64,000 bases of DNA from Rhyacichthys aspro. Lineage: Eukaryota > Chordata > Actinopteri > Gobiiformes > Rhyacichthyidae. The DNA lies in NCBI GenBank assembly GCA_036850595.1, contig CM072152.1, positions 23,635,179-23,699,178 on the forward strand. The letters run 5' to 3'. The position numbers and the translations under genes were made by a program. Below the pieces are notes generated by a model. The model was not told where the DNA came from. It ran no database searches and saw only the letters and a list, made by a program, of their open reading frames with translations. Positions 35,946 through 47,841 of the stretch are shown here, one piece after another (position 1 is the first letter of the stretch; the number at the start of each line of letters is the position of its first letter).

Positions 35946-38900
35946 AAGTCATGATGCAGGTCCAGTGTCTTAAATCCTTAACGACAGTTGTTTAAAACGG
36001 TCTGTGCCCTCGTAAAAAGCTCTCAAATCCTCTTACGATCGGAAATATTTGATGTGTTCCAGTAATTTAGAGGGAAATGTTGAATTTGATGTAATATAAG
36101 GCTATAAACTATAACTATAACTATAAATGGAGCTTATTTGTTCATTTACAAACATCCCACAGACTGACATTTGACATCTGTCTCATCTCATTAAAAACAT
36201 CTCTTTCTTGTTAATTGCCAGTTGTGTGCATTCACATTTTATTTTATTTATTTTATCTAAATTGAAGTATAATAAATAATTAAGCGTGAATGGAATTATC
36301 ACAGTAAAAATGCAGATCAGTAGCTGGTTCTAATGAGATAAAACACTTTGAATGATATCGTTTGAGTAGCATAAACACTACAACTTTTATTGAACTTCAT
36401 ATTTCTCAAAGTATGTGCACCATATTCTTAATTTTTGATTTATTTTTCATAGAAAGACTCTTGATTTTATGATTTTACAGTTTAAATCTCCGCCATTGCA
36501 CATCTACAAATGAAATATGACCCATTGAGAAAGCACTTTTTTAGCCATTTTTTGTAAAATATGGTACACAATATCTGAAAAAAATGTTAACTCTGTTCTA
36601 CAAAAGCATAATACTGAGGGATTGTTCTGCCTTAATTATTAAAACAAGATACTTCTTTACAATCATTCACTAACTGGAGTCTTTGTTTCCCAAATATTAT
36701 CACCAAAGCCACTACATTTCCACAAAAATATACTTAACAGACTTTATCAGCCTTAATTGTTAACAAAAGGACTAGTTATTGTTATCTATTAAATCCTGGG
36801 AATGAGAACATGTCAGACTAAATTTTGTTGCCAAATACAGTGAGTGCTTAAAAGATGGTTTCCAAACGCTTTTAGGCCAAAATATGAAACAACGTTGGCT
36901 GTGTATTTTCTAATTTGCTGTGACATTTCTGCTCAAGCCGCGCAGAAAAAAAGTGAGAAAACTCCCCGCTTTCTCTTTTCTTTTTGCGACGACGCTAATT
37001 AATGGTGGCAGTCGTCCCGAGTGTGATGTTTAAAGGCCCAGGTCTAAAGGGAGACGGTCTCCACTGCACTGGCCTTGTTTTTGTATTTTCACTGAAAATG
37101 ATCGTGTGTGGCTCCTTCCCAACAGCCTGGCGCAGTTTACAGTGAAAATATGTCCGGTTTTACTCACAGCACATTGTGTCGCCATCTGAGCAACAATATG
37201 AACATCAGCGTTTCCCACAAGATCAGGACGAGATGTGAGACAATCAAAAAACAGCCCACGTTAAGGCAGTGCAGTTTGAAGAAAAGATGAAGCATTTATC
37301 TAACGTTTTGGTTTTTAAATCATTCAAATATTGGACAAACAAAAGTCTAATGAGAAACAAAACAAAAGAAAGATGAAACCAACAATGGGAAGGAACAGAT
37401 ATGATGATAAAACATGGACAAGATGATGTTAAAAGGACATTGCTTCAAAAAAAACTAAGAAACACTAAAAATACAAGAGCTGTCCACACAAAAATAAGCC
37501 AAAAACTCCACAGGAATTACCCTGAATTACCCTGAATCAAAGATCCATTTAAACTTAACCCAAGTCAGACTTCTGTGGTTTGGATTATTGGGATTAATGA
37601 GTTGGTACAAGAGCAGGTTGGAGATGACAAGTCAAAGTCAAGTCAAAATCGATAGAGCAATATAATACGACTTTACAAAGTGTTGAAATGTTATGTCTAT
37701 GTTACGCTATAATCACACATTTAAGAATTAAAAGAATGAATGAACACTTCATGAGTAAAACTGTGAAATTGTTTTCTGTTTGTCCACATCACCATGACTC
37801 AGGTGAACAGTGTCACACATCGTCTACTGTCTTTAAATATGAAACGAGCGCTGCTTTTCAATGCACTCACTGCCATCCTCTTTTGTTTAAATATAAATAA
37901 ACTGAGAGGAAGCAATGTGTATGACGTCCTTTAAGCACAGGTCAGTGACTGTCGTTTTGTTGGAGCCAAAGGCATTTGATTCAAGTTTGTTTTTTGTTTT
38001 GTTGTTGTTTGGATTCTTTTTATTGTCTTTTCACCGGGTACTCAAAGAAAACAAAATACTGTACTCAGGTGTTGGTAGAAAGAAATATAACATAAAACAT
38101 GAATAAAGTGCACAACATTTAGCAGCCCTGATAGATAATGAAATAGCAGCATTAAGTGCAAAAGACAAAGTTGCACTAGTGCGCGCCGCCATCTTGATTG
38201 TTGTTGTTTTATTGTGTACAACAAAATCTTGTAGAAACATTTCAGCTTCTTTCTCTCTAATGTTGAGTTTAGTCCTGATTTATCCATGACTCAGATGAAA
38301 CAGAGTGACATTTCTTCTTAAATATGGACATAATCTACTGTCTTTGTGTCTCAGTCATTTTCAAACAACTGTACATTTGTCTCACCACATAAACGAGTCG
38401 TATTTCTCAACATTAAATCTCCTGGAAGTGCTTCAGGTGCGTCTTCACTTCTCTCTGATCCAGTTACTCGATAAAACAAAGTCAAAAAACTCTTATTAAC
38501 AAAGACTGAATATCAACGTCAATACTCTGAGCAGGCTACAATAATGTTTAAGTTCATGGTTTGATATTCTGCTCATGTTTTCAAGTCAATAAACACAATG
38601 CAGCTGATGCTTTAACTCAAAATAATCCCACAGTTTTGCACAAATACTTTAATCTAATCAACTAATGTTACAGCAAACACTCATTTTAAAATACAAACTC
38701 ACTTTCTCCCTGTTAAAATCCAGTTCTCTATCATTTACAAAGTGAACGATTCAGAGTCAAGAGTGAATAAGGTCACGTCTCATTCATTGATTCATTAATC
38801 CTCGCTTTAACAAAACGAGCAGAAACAGGGGATTCCTACATTCACATCAGGCTTTAGCTTTAGCGTCTTTAAAGCACAATAAGTGACTTAAAAACATGTC

Positions 38901-40485
38901 GACTCATCATCTCGCTGCCGACTTTCATTCCCCTTATCCTCGCTTTTACATTCGAGCCCCGTCAGCACACTGGGGGGCTAAAACAAAGACGCCGCTTGTC
39001 TGTTTTGTGTCGTTTACTGAAACAAAAATCGCTGAATCCCCATAAGAAAAAGCTGTGACATTTACATCCACGATCCCTGCGGTGAATTTAGCTCGGCTTG
39101 TTGTTCCAAATAGCGCGAGCTCGAAAGCATTTAGAAAAGATCTCCGCATTTACAGCAAGTGGATAATTGTACAAGAGCGAACGGAAAGGGACGGGTTAGA
39201 GGCCGAAAGTGAAAATCCTCGACTTAACTCGGTTTACATTGTCTCAAAACCGTATGAGTGTCTAATCTGTTAAGCGTGGGGCTATTGTCAGGGTATCGTC
39301 GTAATGTCTCCCTCCCTTTTTTGCTCCTAAAGTACACTGCTCTTTCTGTGCCACAAAGGAGCTTAATCTAAGCAGTTAAAAGGCCCCGCTTTAAGCCGGA
39401 AAGTGTGCCCGCGCCGTCCATTATACGACATCGTTAAAGCAGTGTTGTGTGAGAGAAGCGTCTGTCCGTGATTCGAACGGGACCGCTGACCTAAAAACAC
39501 ACTATTGTCTTAAGCTGTGTTTAACCTCGTGCGGCGGAGGGCTTCGGGAGGAGTGAGTAAGGGAAAGTTTCAATGGTTTGTTGGGTTTTTTATGTAAATA
39601 TTGACATCTAAAGGCCTATAAGTGAACAGCAGTTAACGCCTTCTTTTATGTTGGAGTCTGTGGATTTTGATTTTTAGATAAGTCAGCTTTTAAAGGTCTC
39701 GTTAGATGAATATTTTCTATCGTGCATGTTGGATTTCATGCAACGAAACTATGAATACAAAAAATCTCTCTAAAGAACAGGACATTAAAGCACTCTGAAA
39801 AGTTAAATGGTTAAAAATCCTCAGGACAAACACAGTATCCCAGAAATATACACCTTTTAAACACGTCAAAAGTGGGCAGACACATAAACAAGTGGTAGGT
39901 GTTGTGAACAAGATTAAAAATTCATACGAAAATAAAAACAACAGATCCTGAACAGAATGTAAGCATAAATAGTCATGCTTTAACAATGGGTTTTCAATTA
40001 ATTTAACTTTTTTGAGTGCTTCAGTGTTCTGTTTCATACAAAAAATGGTGCATATCTTTTCCTTATTGCAGTCTGTAGTAGTATTAGTTTACTTTTTTGT
40101 CGGTGTATTGGTCCTTTTTGCTCCAGAGAGAAACCAGGGGTAACTGATCCATACTGTGATGAAAAGGAAATTTGTAGGAAATAAGGAAGTGGATAGAAAA
40201 GACATATCTGGATTAGGTTGAAGTAGCATTTAGTACAGAGCAAATCCTGCAAGTTCTGGCCCCACAAATAAGTCCAACGTATTTAAAATGTCATGTACTT
40301 AGCTCATAACTTGTCCTTCCTGATGTCAGCAGTCCACAAATTAAAACACAAACACTTTTTTCTGCTTCATATAGGATCATAACCTGACTCAACAAAAGAA
40401 AGTTGTAATATTAGGAGTTGTTATCATTAAAATCATATTAAATACAGCTCTAGAGTCTACAGTAATCGATATATGAGTTGTTCTT
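35946..40485. other. Non-coding spacer
   Basis: No gene recognised. A short (AACTAT)n tract lies at about 36,108-36,125. Mixed-composition patches at 36,920-37,260 and 39,290-39,570 could be regulatory but have no clear motif cluster. Open frames of 60-106 residues look random. Confidence 0.4.
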
Positions 40486-40489
40486 CAGT

Positions 40490-40800
40490 CTTTTATTGTG
40501 AAAGGATGTGATCATCAGCCTGCTGCAGTGTCTGTGAGCATTATAGTTTGTCCTGTTTTCTATGAGTGAGCCTACAGCCTTTCTCCTGCTGTAATACCGC
40601 CGCTGAAGAGTCGAGAAGGGTCCATTTATCACCTCGGCCGATGTGAGAGGCGTAGATTGGCAGCGCTCTCGTCTGAGTCTAGCACACAGCTCTGTCTGGG
40701 CCTCGTCGATCATTACGCAGTCAGTCAGATCGCCAGCATCATCACGAGTAACTCAGAAGGAGCTTTCAGACGCACAACCCAATCAGACTTTAACTCTTGC
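40490..40800. promoter_or_regulatory. Candidate conserved non-coding element
   Basis: A complex, repeat-free island with CTGTAATACCGCCGCTGAAG, GGGTCCATTTATCACCTCGG, GGCGTAGATTGGCAGCGCTC and CTCGTCGATCATTACGCAGT. A minus-strand frame of 87 codons crosses it but has no recognisable motif and no promoter or splice context. I favour a regulatory element over an exon. Confidence 0.33.
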
Positions 40801-41337
40801 TGTGAGGCCGGCTTTTAAAGGACCTTAGGATATTTATATTTCTCCGTTCGTTCTTCTTCTGACGCATTAAAACACTGCATTAAAACAAACACTGCTGTGC
40901 ATGTTTTTAAAGATGTAATAAAGGTAAGATTTCCAGGTGAATTATTTTGAATACATCTATTTGTAGGTCCTGGTCCATTTTTAGTGCTCATCACTGTGAA
41001 ATAAAGGAGGAAAATTTGGGAATATAAGTGAGAGGGAGAAACATTTAACCATTCTTTTTGATAAGTGTCTTTGCAAATGTGAAATATACATAATACTCTA
41101 CATAATGTTCTGTATTGTATCATACACACAGTCATTTCACACTATTTACACATCATAACCATGTAAATTTATATATATACTGTATGTAAATTTCTTTATT
41201 ATATAGTTTTTTTTTCAAAGTGATTGGTTTTCTTTATTTCTTTATAATATTTTTTAAATGCTTGTTTATTTTTTTTACAGGTTTTTTTATTTATTTTGAT
41301 ATTTATTTATTATATTTCTGCTATCTTTTTTGTATTA
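40801..41337. other. AT-rich spacer
   Basis: T-rich on the plus strand toward the right end. No feature recognised. Confidence 0.45.
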
Positions 41338-41345
41338 GTCTAAAT

Positions 41346-41943
41346 CAGGCATGTCCAAAGTCCAGCCCGGGGGCCAAACATGGCACAAAGTGAGATTTTA
41401 TGCGGCCCTTAGCTTCATTGATAAAAATTGTTGTTTATGGCCCTAAGAGCAGCAGCAGGGTCACACAGCATTAATATACAGGTTTAAATCCAACTAAAAC
41501 CTGTTCAAATCCAACTAAAACATGTTCAAATCCATCTAAAACCTGTTCAGATCCAACTAAAACCTGTATTAACCCAACTAAAACCTATATTTACCCAACT
41601 AAAACCTGTTTAAATCCAACTAAAAGATGCTCAAATCTTTCTAAAACCTGTTCAAATCCAACTAAAACCTGTTCAAATACAACTAAAACCTGTTTTAATC
41701 CAACTAAAACATGCTCAAATCCATCTAAAACCTGTTCAAATCCAACTAAAACCTACTCAAATCCACCTAAACATATTTAAATCTAAACTAAAACATGTCT
41801 AAAACTACCAAAAACCTGTTTAAATCCATCTAAAACATGTTCAGATCTGTTTAAAACCTGTATCTGTGGAATAAGAATAGACTCAGAAGAGAATAGACCC
41901 TTGTAAATATTCCTCTCATCTGTAAAAAGTTTGGACACTCCTG
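41346..41943 (+). mobile_element. Non-autonomous hAT element carrying 21-bp minisatellite array 4
   Basis: The left end CAGGCATGTCCAAAGTCCAG and the reverse complement of the right end, CAGGAGTGTCCAAACTTTTT, form imperfect terminal inverted repeats of hAT type. Flanking 8-mers are GTCTAAAT (41,338-41,345) and TTCTAAAC (41,944-41,951), matching at 6 of 8 positions, the size expected for a hAT target duplication. There is no transposase frame. The interior from about 41,482 to 41,870 is about 18 units of the 21-bp minisatellite, more diverged than in arrays 1-3. Confidence 0.75.
41482..41870 (+). repeat. 21-bp minisatellite, array 4
   Basis: Forward-orientation units around the core CTAAAACCTGTTCAAATC, with variants CTAAAACATGCTCAAATC and CTAAAACCTATATTTACC. 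The array lies wholly inside the hAT-type element at 41,346-41,943. Confidence 0.9.
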
Positions 41944-42099
41944 TTCTAAACAAAACGTAACAAAAAAATAAAGGATTCTGAATAAATGCCAAGTGGCCTT
42001 TTGCTGCTGATGACTTGTATTTATCCTTTTCTGTACCGTTCATGTATTACACCCTTGACAAATATCAATCTTCAGTTTTTATCTGTACATTGTTGGCCC

Positions 42100-42520
42100 C
42101 GTTCTGCAGACAGTCGGAAAATAAAACGGAAAATTGCTGGAAAACAAATAGGACACATCCGTGGAGCAAAATGGGACAGCGGCAAACGCTCGCTGTTTGT
42201 CCTAATTGAGCGCAATACATCACACTCAGAGGGCAACGGACGGCTCGTTGAAGCAAACACACCTCCCCGGCCCCTTCAGGAGACCCTCGGTAATGAGCCC
42301 GCTTTGATTTTATTACGCCATTGCTCTTTCCCTTCACCTCCGTCCCGTTCATTTTACCTGCCGAGACCGGGGCGACGTCGGGGGAAAGGAAACGTGTGAA
42401 GAGGCGTTGAGAGGAGATAAAGAGGGGCTCGAGAGGAGACTGGCAGAGCGTCAGGGGGAGGGTCTGCAGCGAGGAGCGCGGGATTACAGCCGGAACAATG
42501 TGGAAACTACACAACAGCTG
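42100..42520. promoter_or_regulatory. Candidate conserved non-coding element
   Basis: A GC-richer, repeat-free island including GGAAAATTGCTGGAAAACAA, TGTCCTAATTGAGCGCAATA and CGGTAATGAGCCCGC. A plus-strand frame of 137 codons (41,986-42,399) and a minus-strand frame of 170 codons (42,065-42,577) overlap it. Neither has recognisable domains, and both being open suggests composition and not coding. Confidence 0.3.
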
Positions 42521-44907
42521 CTGTAGAAGCGCTTCAACAGGTTTAGAGTTAGATTTGTCGAGAATAAAGGCATTCAACCTGTGTTTTAAGAAGTAAACAT
42601 GGCTTTAAATTGTCTCAAAGAAAGAGTTTTGTTGAGTTTCAGGACTGTACACTCCACAAGTTTAAGTTATTGTTTAATTATTTATATAATTATTCGCTAA
42701 TAGTTGCTAAAAACCAGTAACAAAATATTAATAAAAAGTTTTAGCACATGTATTTTGCAAGTTCTATTTCAAACGTTCTATTATAATTTATTCTTTAAAG
42801 CAACTGAATGGATTTTGTTCTTTGTTAAAGCCACAGTCACACAATTGTCGTTTGTTTTTGTGGATGCTTTACTGTCTTCATGTTTTTTACTGACCTTTTA
42901 AACAGGGACCTTGTTTGCTCAGTGCACCATATTCTTGGATATGCATTTCCATTTTCACTCAAGAGAGGCTCAAATGATGATATCCAGCTATAATTCTGCC
43001 CTAAAAACAGCAAAAAAACAAACAAAACAAGAAATTACCTTTTTTAACACATTATTTATATATAATTTAACATGTTTTATAGACATTTCTAGAACCATTT
43101 CAGATCTGAGGTCGTCTCTCTGCTGATCGGGAGGTGTTTCCTTTTCATTTTAATGCTTCTGTCGAACGTGATGCAATGTTCATGTAATACAATAAGAAAG
43201 AAGAGCTCTCATTCATTTTTTATTTCATTTTGAAGAGCTTCCTAATGACAGGTGACCATATTTAATCACAATCATCATGTGACTAACCCCTAATATAAAT
43301 TCACAAGAAGAAATAGAACTTGCAAAACTCGATTTAAATACTGTTCTGTGTAAGTCAATAGAGGTACATTTAATATATTATCAATAACTCAATACTTTAC
43401 ACACAATTTGCTTGAAAAATACAGTGATTAAAGCTCCATAAAACATAATAAATGTTGTAAAAGTCGCTCTGAGTGAACAAACTGAGCACAGCTGAAGGAG
43501 AAGCACACGCATTTATCTTCAACAGCACATGTTCTTGCATAAAGCTTTGCAGCATTCATGAACTCTATTAATTTTACTTTCAAAGTGAAATCAGCATCTG
43601 ACCTATTACTACAGCATGTCCCTCCGAGGCTACCATAGCAATGCACAGTTGTTCATCTTTAAATCTTGTTTCATCAAATAATTTATCATTTATTATCTAC
43701 AAATTAAAATCAAAGTGTAAGTATGTGGAAATAATAAATAAAATAAAATAAAAAATAAAATAAAAATAAAAAAATTAAATAATAAATTAAATTAAATTAA
43801 ATTAAATTAAATTCTTCAACGTTTGAGTACAAAATAATAAAATGAGACGTAAGAAAGACAGCGATATCATCCAAAAGTGAGCATAAAAGGGTCTATTGAA
43901 GGTATGAAAACACAAAAGTAGGCCCATTGTGAATTTAAATTGTGATTGTTGAAGTACAGTTCATTAACAAGAGTAAACAATGCCAATGACACAGACCTAC
44001 ATTACGCACTCGTGTTTGAAGACCTGCCAAAGAAGTGAGAAAAGGTAGAAAAACGGCCAGTTTTCATTCATGCTCACATTCACACTCACAGATTGTTGGC
44101 AGTCAGTCAGTTTGGCTCGGATCCTCTTAGAGAAGAGCAGGAAATAAGCCAAACCTTTCATCTTGGTAAACATTTGCTATTTTAGAAGTCTGCTATTTGC
44201 ATACGGTGTGTGTGAGAGAGTGTATTGTGTCAGGAGGTTTAAAGCCAATGATATTCAGAGTGGAAAAGTTAATCCCAACCTCAACTGTATTAGTCACACT
44301 GCTTGGTTTTTACGCACACAACCCCCAGCCTCGTCGACTCTTTGATGGGCTGCAGGTGACTCTTGGTTGCCCTCTCCTGCTCACTTCAATGGGAATCTTA
44401 CTGTGGTATAAAGACAACATTATCAACGCTCTGTCAGTGGGATCGAGCTGGATAAAAATATCTCCATATGTGTTTATAATGAAACAATGCGACGCCAGTA
44501 CAGTATATCACGCTCTGGTTTGAAAATATAACCCTCTTTTTACACGTCAGGACTGATTGGGTGAAGTTATAACTGTAGAAAAGGATAAAATACATTAAAC
44601 TAAAGCGGGAAATGCACTTTAACTGAAGCTCAAAGTTTAAAAGAAGTGTCACATGTTCAATCAGTGATTCATTTTATCCTTTGGGCTTATCCCAGTACAA
44701 AATGTGCTCGAATGTCTCAAAAATATACAAAGTTTTTGAATAGAAAAAGTAAATTCAGTTTCATTTGACACTAACTGTAAACTGTAAATATGGCGTCCTC
44801 TGTGGAAATAAGTATGTTTGATAAAATATGATTAGTATTAGATGTAGATCCACACCAAGGCTTCAGAGTGTTGCTAAAAGATCCTTTTTTTTATAATTTC
44901 ATCGAGC
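42521..44907. other. Non-coding spacer with an AT-rich simple repeat
   Basis: An (AAAAT)n/(TTAAA)n tract lies at about 43,735-43,813. A 108-codon frame at 44,197-44,523 has no domain features, so no gene is annotated. Confidence 0.4.
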
Positions 44908-45716
44908 GTCTATTTACATTTGAGCTGCACAGTTTTGTTGGTTTATTGACAATAAAACAGGAAATATAACTACTGTTAAAGAAACCTATAATGTTTGTGC
45001 TGTGGTGCAAAAACTAAACTAAATAAAGCCCCTGAACAGAAACAGAAAGTCACAAAATGAAGGTCATAACCGGGTGAAACTCTAAAAATGGAGACAATGC
45101 TAGGCGAGCTGTTCACTTCAAATCTCAACTGTGAGGCCACCATCATTCAAATCAAGATTCAAGTTTCAAAATTCAATAGTTTATTGCCATTTCATCGAGA
45201 GCATTGACTGGAGTTTGTCTTGGTGATTGCTCAGAAAAAATTGAAAAAGAAAAAAGGGAGACAACACAAACAATTACACACATCTGCATTAAGAGCATCA
45301 ATGAATAAATACATGTCATGTGTCAATGTAAATATCATTAAATAGGAAGAAAGCATAAAAAGAGACCCAAATTGAAAACAATACATAGTTCAAAACCGTC
45401 AGAAAGTGTCTAGTGCTTTGTGAGAATCCTACAGGAGACTCAGCTGAGTTTAAAGAGTTGAAAGCCTCACAGCTTCAGGATCTGAGCTGTTACAGAAGCA
45501 ACTAGTTCTACTTTTAATGCTCTGAAATCTTTTTCTGAAGCAAAAGGAACAAAAAGTGCATTTGCTGGATGTGAAGGTCATTTTGGGGTCATTTTCTGCC
45601 CTAACTTTAAAATGCGGGAGATTTAAATATCAGCCGTACTCAGCAGATCTTGGCCAATAATTCTTGATGCAGTTCTAACTTGCTTTTGTCATCACTGTGA
45701 TCAAATTTACATGAAA

Positions 45717-45726
45717 TATAAATAAA
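45717..45726 (+). promoter_or_regulatory. TATA box, gene copy 1
   Basis: TATAAATAAA lies 82 bases before the proposed start codon. Transcription would start near 45,750, just before an in-frame stop (about 45,757), so the ATG at 45,799 would be the first in its frame. The same box is kept in the second copy. Confidence 0.6.
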
Positions 45727-45798
45727 AGGAGGAGCCAGAACAGTGTAAAACAGTAAACAACTGGGTCTATTATCATTTGTTTCAAAAAGTCAAATAAA

Positions 45799-47778
45799 AT
45801 GGGATTATACTTATGTGTAAATGTGTTTATGTTTAAACCGTGTAACCGCGGCGACCAACATCATGACGTGTCACATGATTCTGTTCCATTTTCTTTTACA
45901 AATTCTGATCCACTGAGGGTCATTCTGTTGGAGACATTGGTCAAAGACACACACACTTTTGAAACGAGACAGTCAAAGCTCAACGAAACTCAAGAAAACA
46001 AGATGATTTCACGTTTGGAAACTCTGGAAAAGGCCCACCCTTTTGCTGTTGAAGAGGTGGAGGAACAGGTACGAAAGGAGCTGAGTTTGTGCAAAACGTA
46101 GAATTATTTTGAGCTTTTCATTTTGTTCAGAAGTAAACAACTTTTTAGAAAATGCAATGTTTTGGTTGGACTTTGTAGAATCCAGAAGAAAATGAGATGT
46201 AGTTTTTGTGGAAATGTTTGTGTTGCTGCTTTCCATAAACTTTTTATACATTTCTAAAATTCAGCAGAGGAACAGAATAGTCTGTTTTCATGTAAACGTA
46301 CTGTCTCTGGGCTTTTTAACAATTTATAAAAACACATTTCTGGACAGTTTGTAGCAGTATTTCTTTCCTTTTGCCCTTTGCTGAGTACATGAAGAAACTA
46401 GTAATTTACTTAAACTCAGAAACATATCTTTTTATCAAAATTTGTTGAGATTTTGTGAACTTAACTGTTGCCATAAATCATTTCTAATGTGATATTCATT
46501 TTCCTCTGTTTGTCTTTCATCAGGTTGAGATCATCTCGAGGATTGAGGTGACTCCAGCCGGACCATTCTGGAGTCCAGACCTGGCCGAGTCCACAAGCTC
46601 TGAGTTGGATTTACCGATTCTTCCCTCGGTTTATGTCGACGAGCTGCTGGAGGAGACACAGGGATCCCAGACTAAAGTGGAGCAACCGAGTGGTTCCACT
46701 AAGTTCAGCTGGAAACGCCTGTTTGGAATCGGCCGAAAGAAAGAGCCGGCAAAAATGAGAGCTGACTCTGATCAGATTCAGGAGACGCAGTTTGTGTCTC
46801 AGAGCGCTGACCTCACCGACGATGAGGCTTCTCCTCTCCCAGAGATTATTATGGAACAGGGAAAGATAACACCAGCCCACCCTTTTTCCTGTGGAGATGC
46901 CGCCGAGACAGAGGAACAGGTACGAGAGGAGTTGAGTTTGTGCAAAATATATCATTAAATTGAGGCAAAAATGTAAACCTAATGTGTTTCCATTTTGTTG
47001 AGAAGTAAAAAACCTGTGTGATTTTAGAAAATGTAATGCTTTAGTTGGATTATGTAGAATCTAGAAGAAAATGAGATGTACTTTTACTGGAAATGTTTAT
47101 GTTGACACTTTCCATCAACTTTGAGTGAACTTTACTGTTGTCATAAATCATTTCCAATGTGATATTCATATTTATCTCTTTGTCTTTCATCAGGTTAAGA
47201 TCTTCGCTACAAAAATGGAGTCTGAGTGTGAGACCAGCTCGAGGATTGAGGTGACTCCAGCCGGACCATCCTCGACTCCAGACCGGGCCGAGTCCTTGAG
47301 CTCAGACTTGGATTTACCGATTTTACCCTCGGTTTACGTCGACGAGCTGCTGGAGGAGACACAGGGATCCCAGCCTGAAGTGGAACAACCGAGTGGTTTC
47401 TCTAAGTTTACTTGGAAGAAACTGTTCCGCAAAAGCCGAGAGGAGAAAGAGCCCGGAAACAAGAAGGCTTCTGTGTGGAAGCGCTTCAAACTGGGCAAAA
47501 ACAAAGTCCAAGACGGAGGCACGATGACAACAGCCGACCTCACTGACGATGACGATGAGGAAGCTTCCATTCTTCCCGAGTTTTTGGTCAAAGTGCTTTT
47601 GGAGGAGGCTGAGAGCGCGGCTTGCACCGGTGATGACACCAAAGAGAAGAGCGACAAGTCAGACAGCTTCTGGGAGAAGTGGAAGGAAACTCTGCAAAAT
47701 ATTGGCTTCTTCACTGGACTCCTCCTTATTACCTTCGCTGTCATCGCGGCCGTAGGACTGGTGGTTCTGCTGCTTTAA
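45799..47778 (+). CDS. Three-exon gene for a predicted tail-anchored membrane protein, copy 1 (family not recognised)
   Basis: Proposed exons are 45,799-46,068, 46,524-46,919 and 47,194-47,778 (90, 132 and 194 codons; 416 residues). Both introns are phase 0, begin CAG|GTACGA and end TCTTTCATCAG. The start codon has a good context (AAAATGG). Exon 1 encodes a short hydrophobic start (MGLYLCVNVFMF) and a polar, helix-prone part. Exons 2 and 3 both encode LPILPSVYVDELLEETQGS and KF-W-K-LF, then an acidic stretch. The protein ends in one hydrophobic segment (about residues 391-416, starting NIGFFTGLLLITFAVIAAVG) with almost nothing after it, the layout of a tail-anchored protein with its bulk in the cytosol. 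No enzyme motif is visible. An alternative start is the ATG at 47,215 in exon 3, giving 187 residues. Function unknown. Confidence 0.72.
46030..47480 (+). repeat. Internal exon-intron duplication in gene copy 1
   Basis: Two units follow each other. Unit 1 is the end of exon 1, intron 1 (46,069-46,523) and the start of exon 2. Unit 2 is the end of exon 2, intron 2 (46,920-47,193) and the start of exon 3. The exon ends share AHPF..EEQ. Both introns open GTACGA(A/G)AGGAG and share TTAGAAAATG(C/T)AATG and AGAAGAAAATGAGATGTA. The following exons share SRIEVTPAGP and LPILPSVYVDELLEETQGS. Intron 2 is 181 bases shorter than intron 1. Exon 3 has about 18 bases near its start that exon 2 lacks. Confidence 0.85.
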
Positions 47779-47841
47779 ACAAGAACAGCCTGAAGCACCA
47801 CAGTGAGACCAGAGTGCACCACCAACTGAAGGGACTTTGTC

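Noticed and set aside
36105..36126. Possible regulatory repeat of AACTAT units
   Set aside because: Too short and too simple to separate from an ordinary microsatellite.
41986..42577. Overlapping frames of 137 codons (plus) and 170 codons (minus)
   Set aside because: Both strands are open over the same GC-richer island. No domain, splice site or promoter supports either one.
44197..44523. 108-codon plus-strand frame
   Set aside because: No recognisable motif, no promoter or splice context, and amino-acid composition like the background.
46069..46101. Continuation of exon 1 past the splice donor to a stop at 46,101 (also at 46,958 and in copy 2)
   Set aside because: The exon ends fit CAG|GTACGA donors, and the sequence beyond is homologous between the two introns. 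Read-through products are possible but less likely than splicing.
46611..47744. Minus-strand frames of 114 and 136 codons opposite exons 2 and 3 (and their counterparts in copy 2)
   Set aside because: Serine- and leucine-rich antisense shadows of the acidic coding exons, with no independent support.
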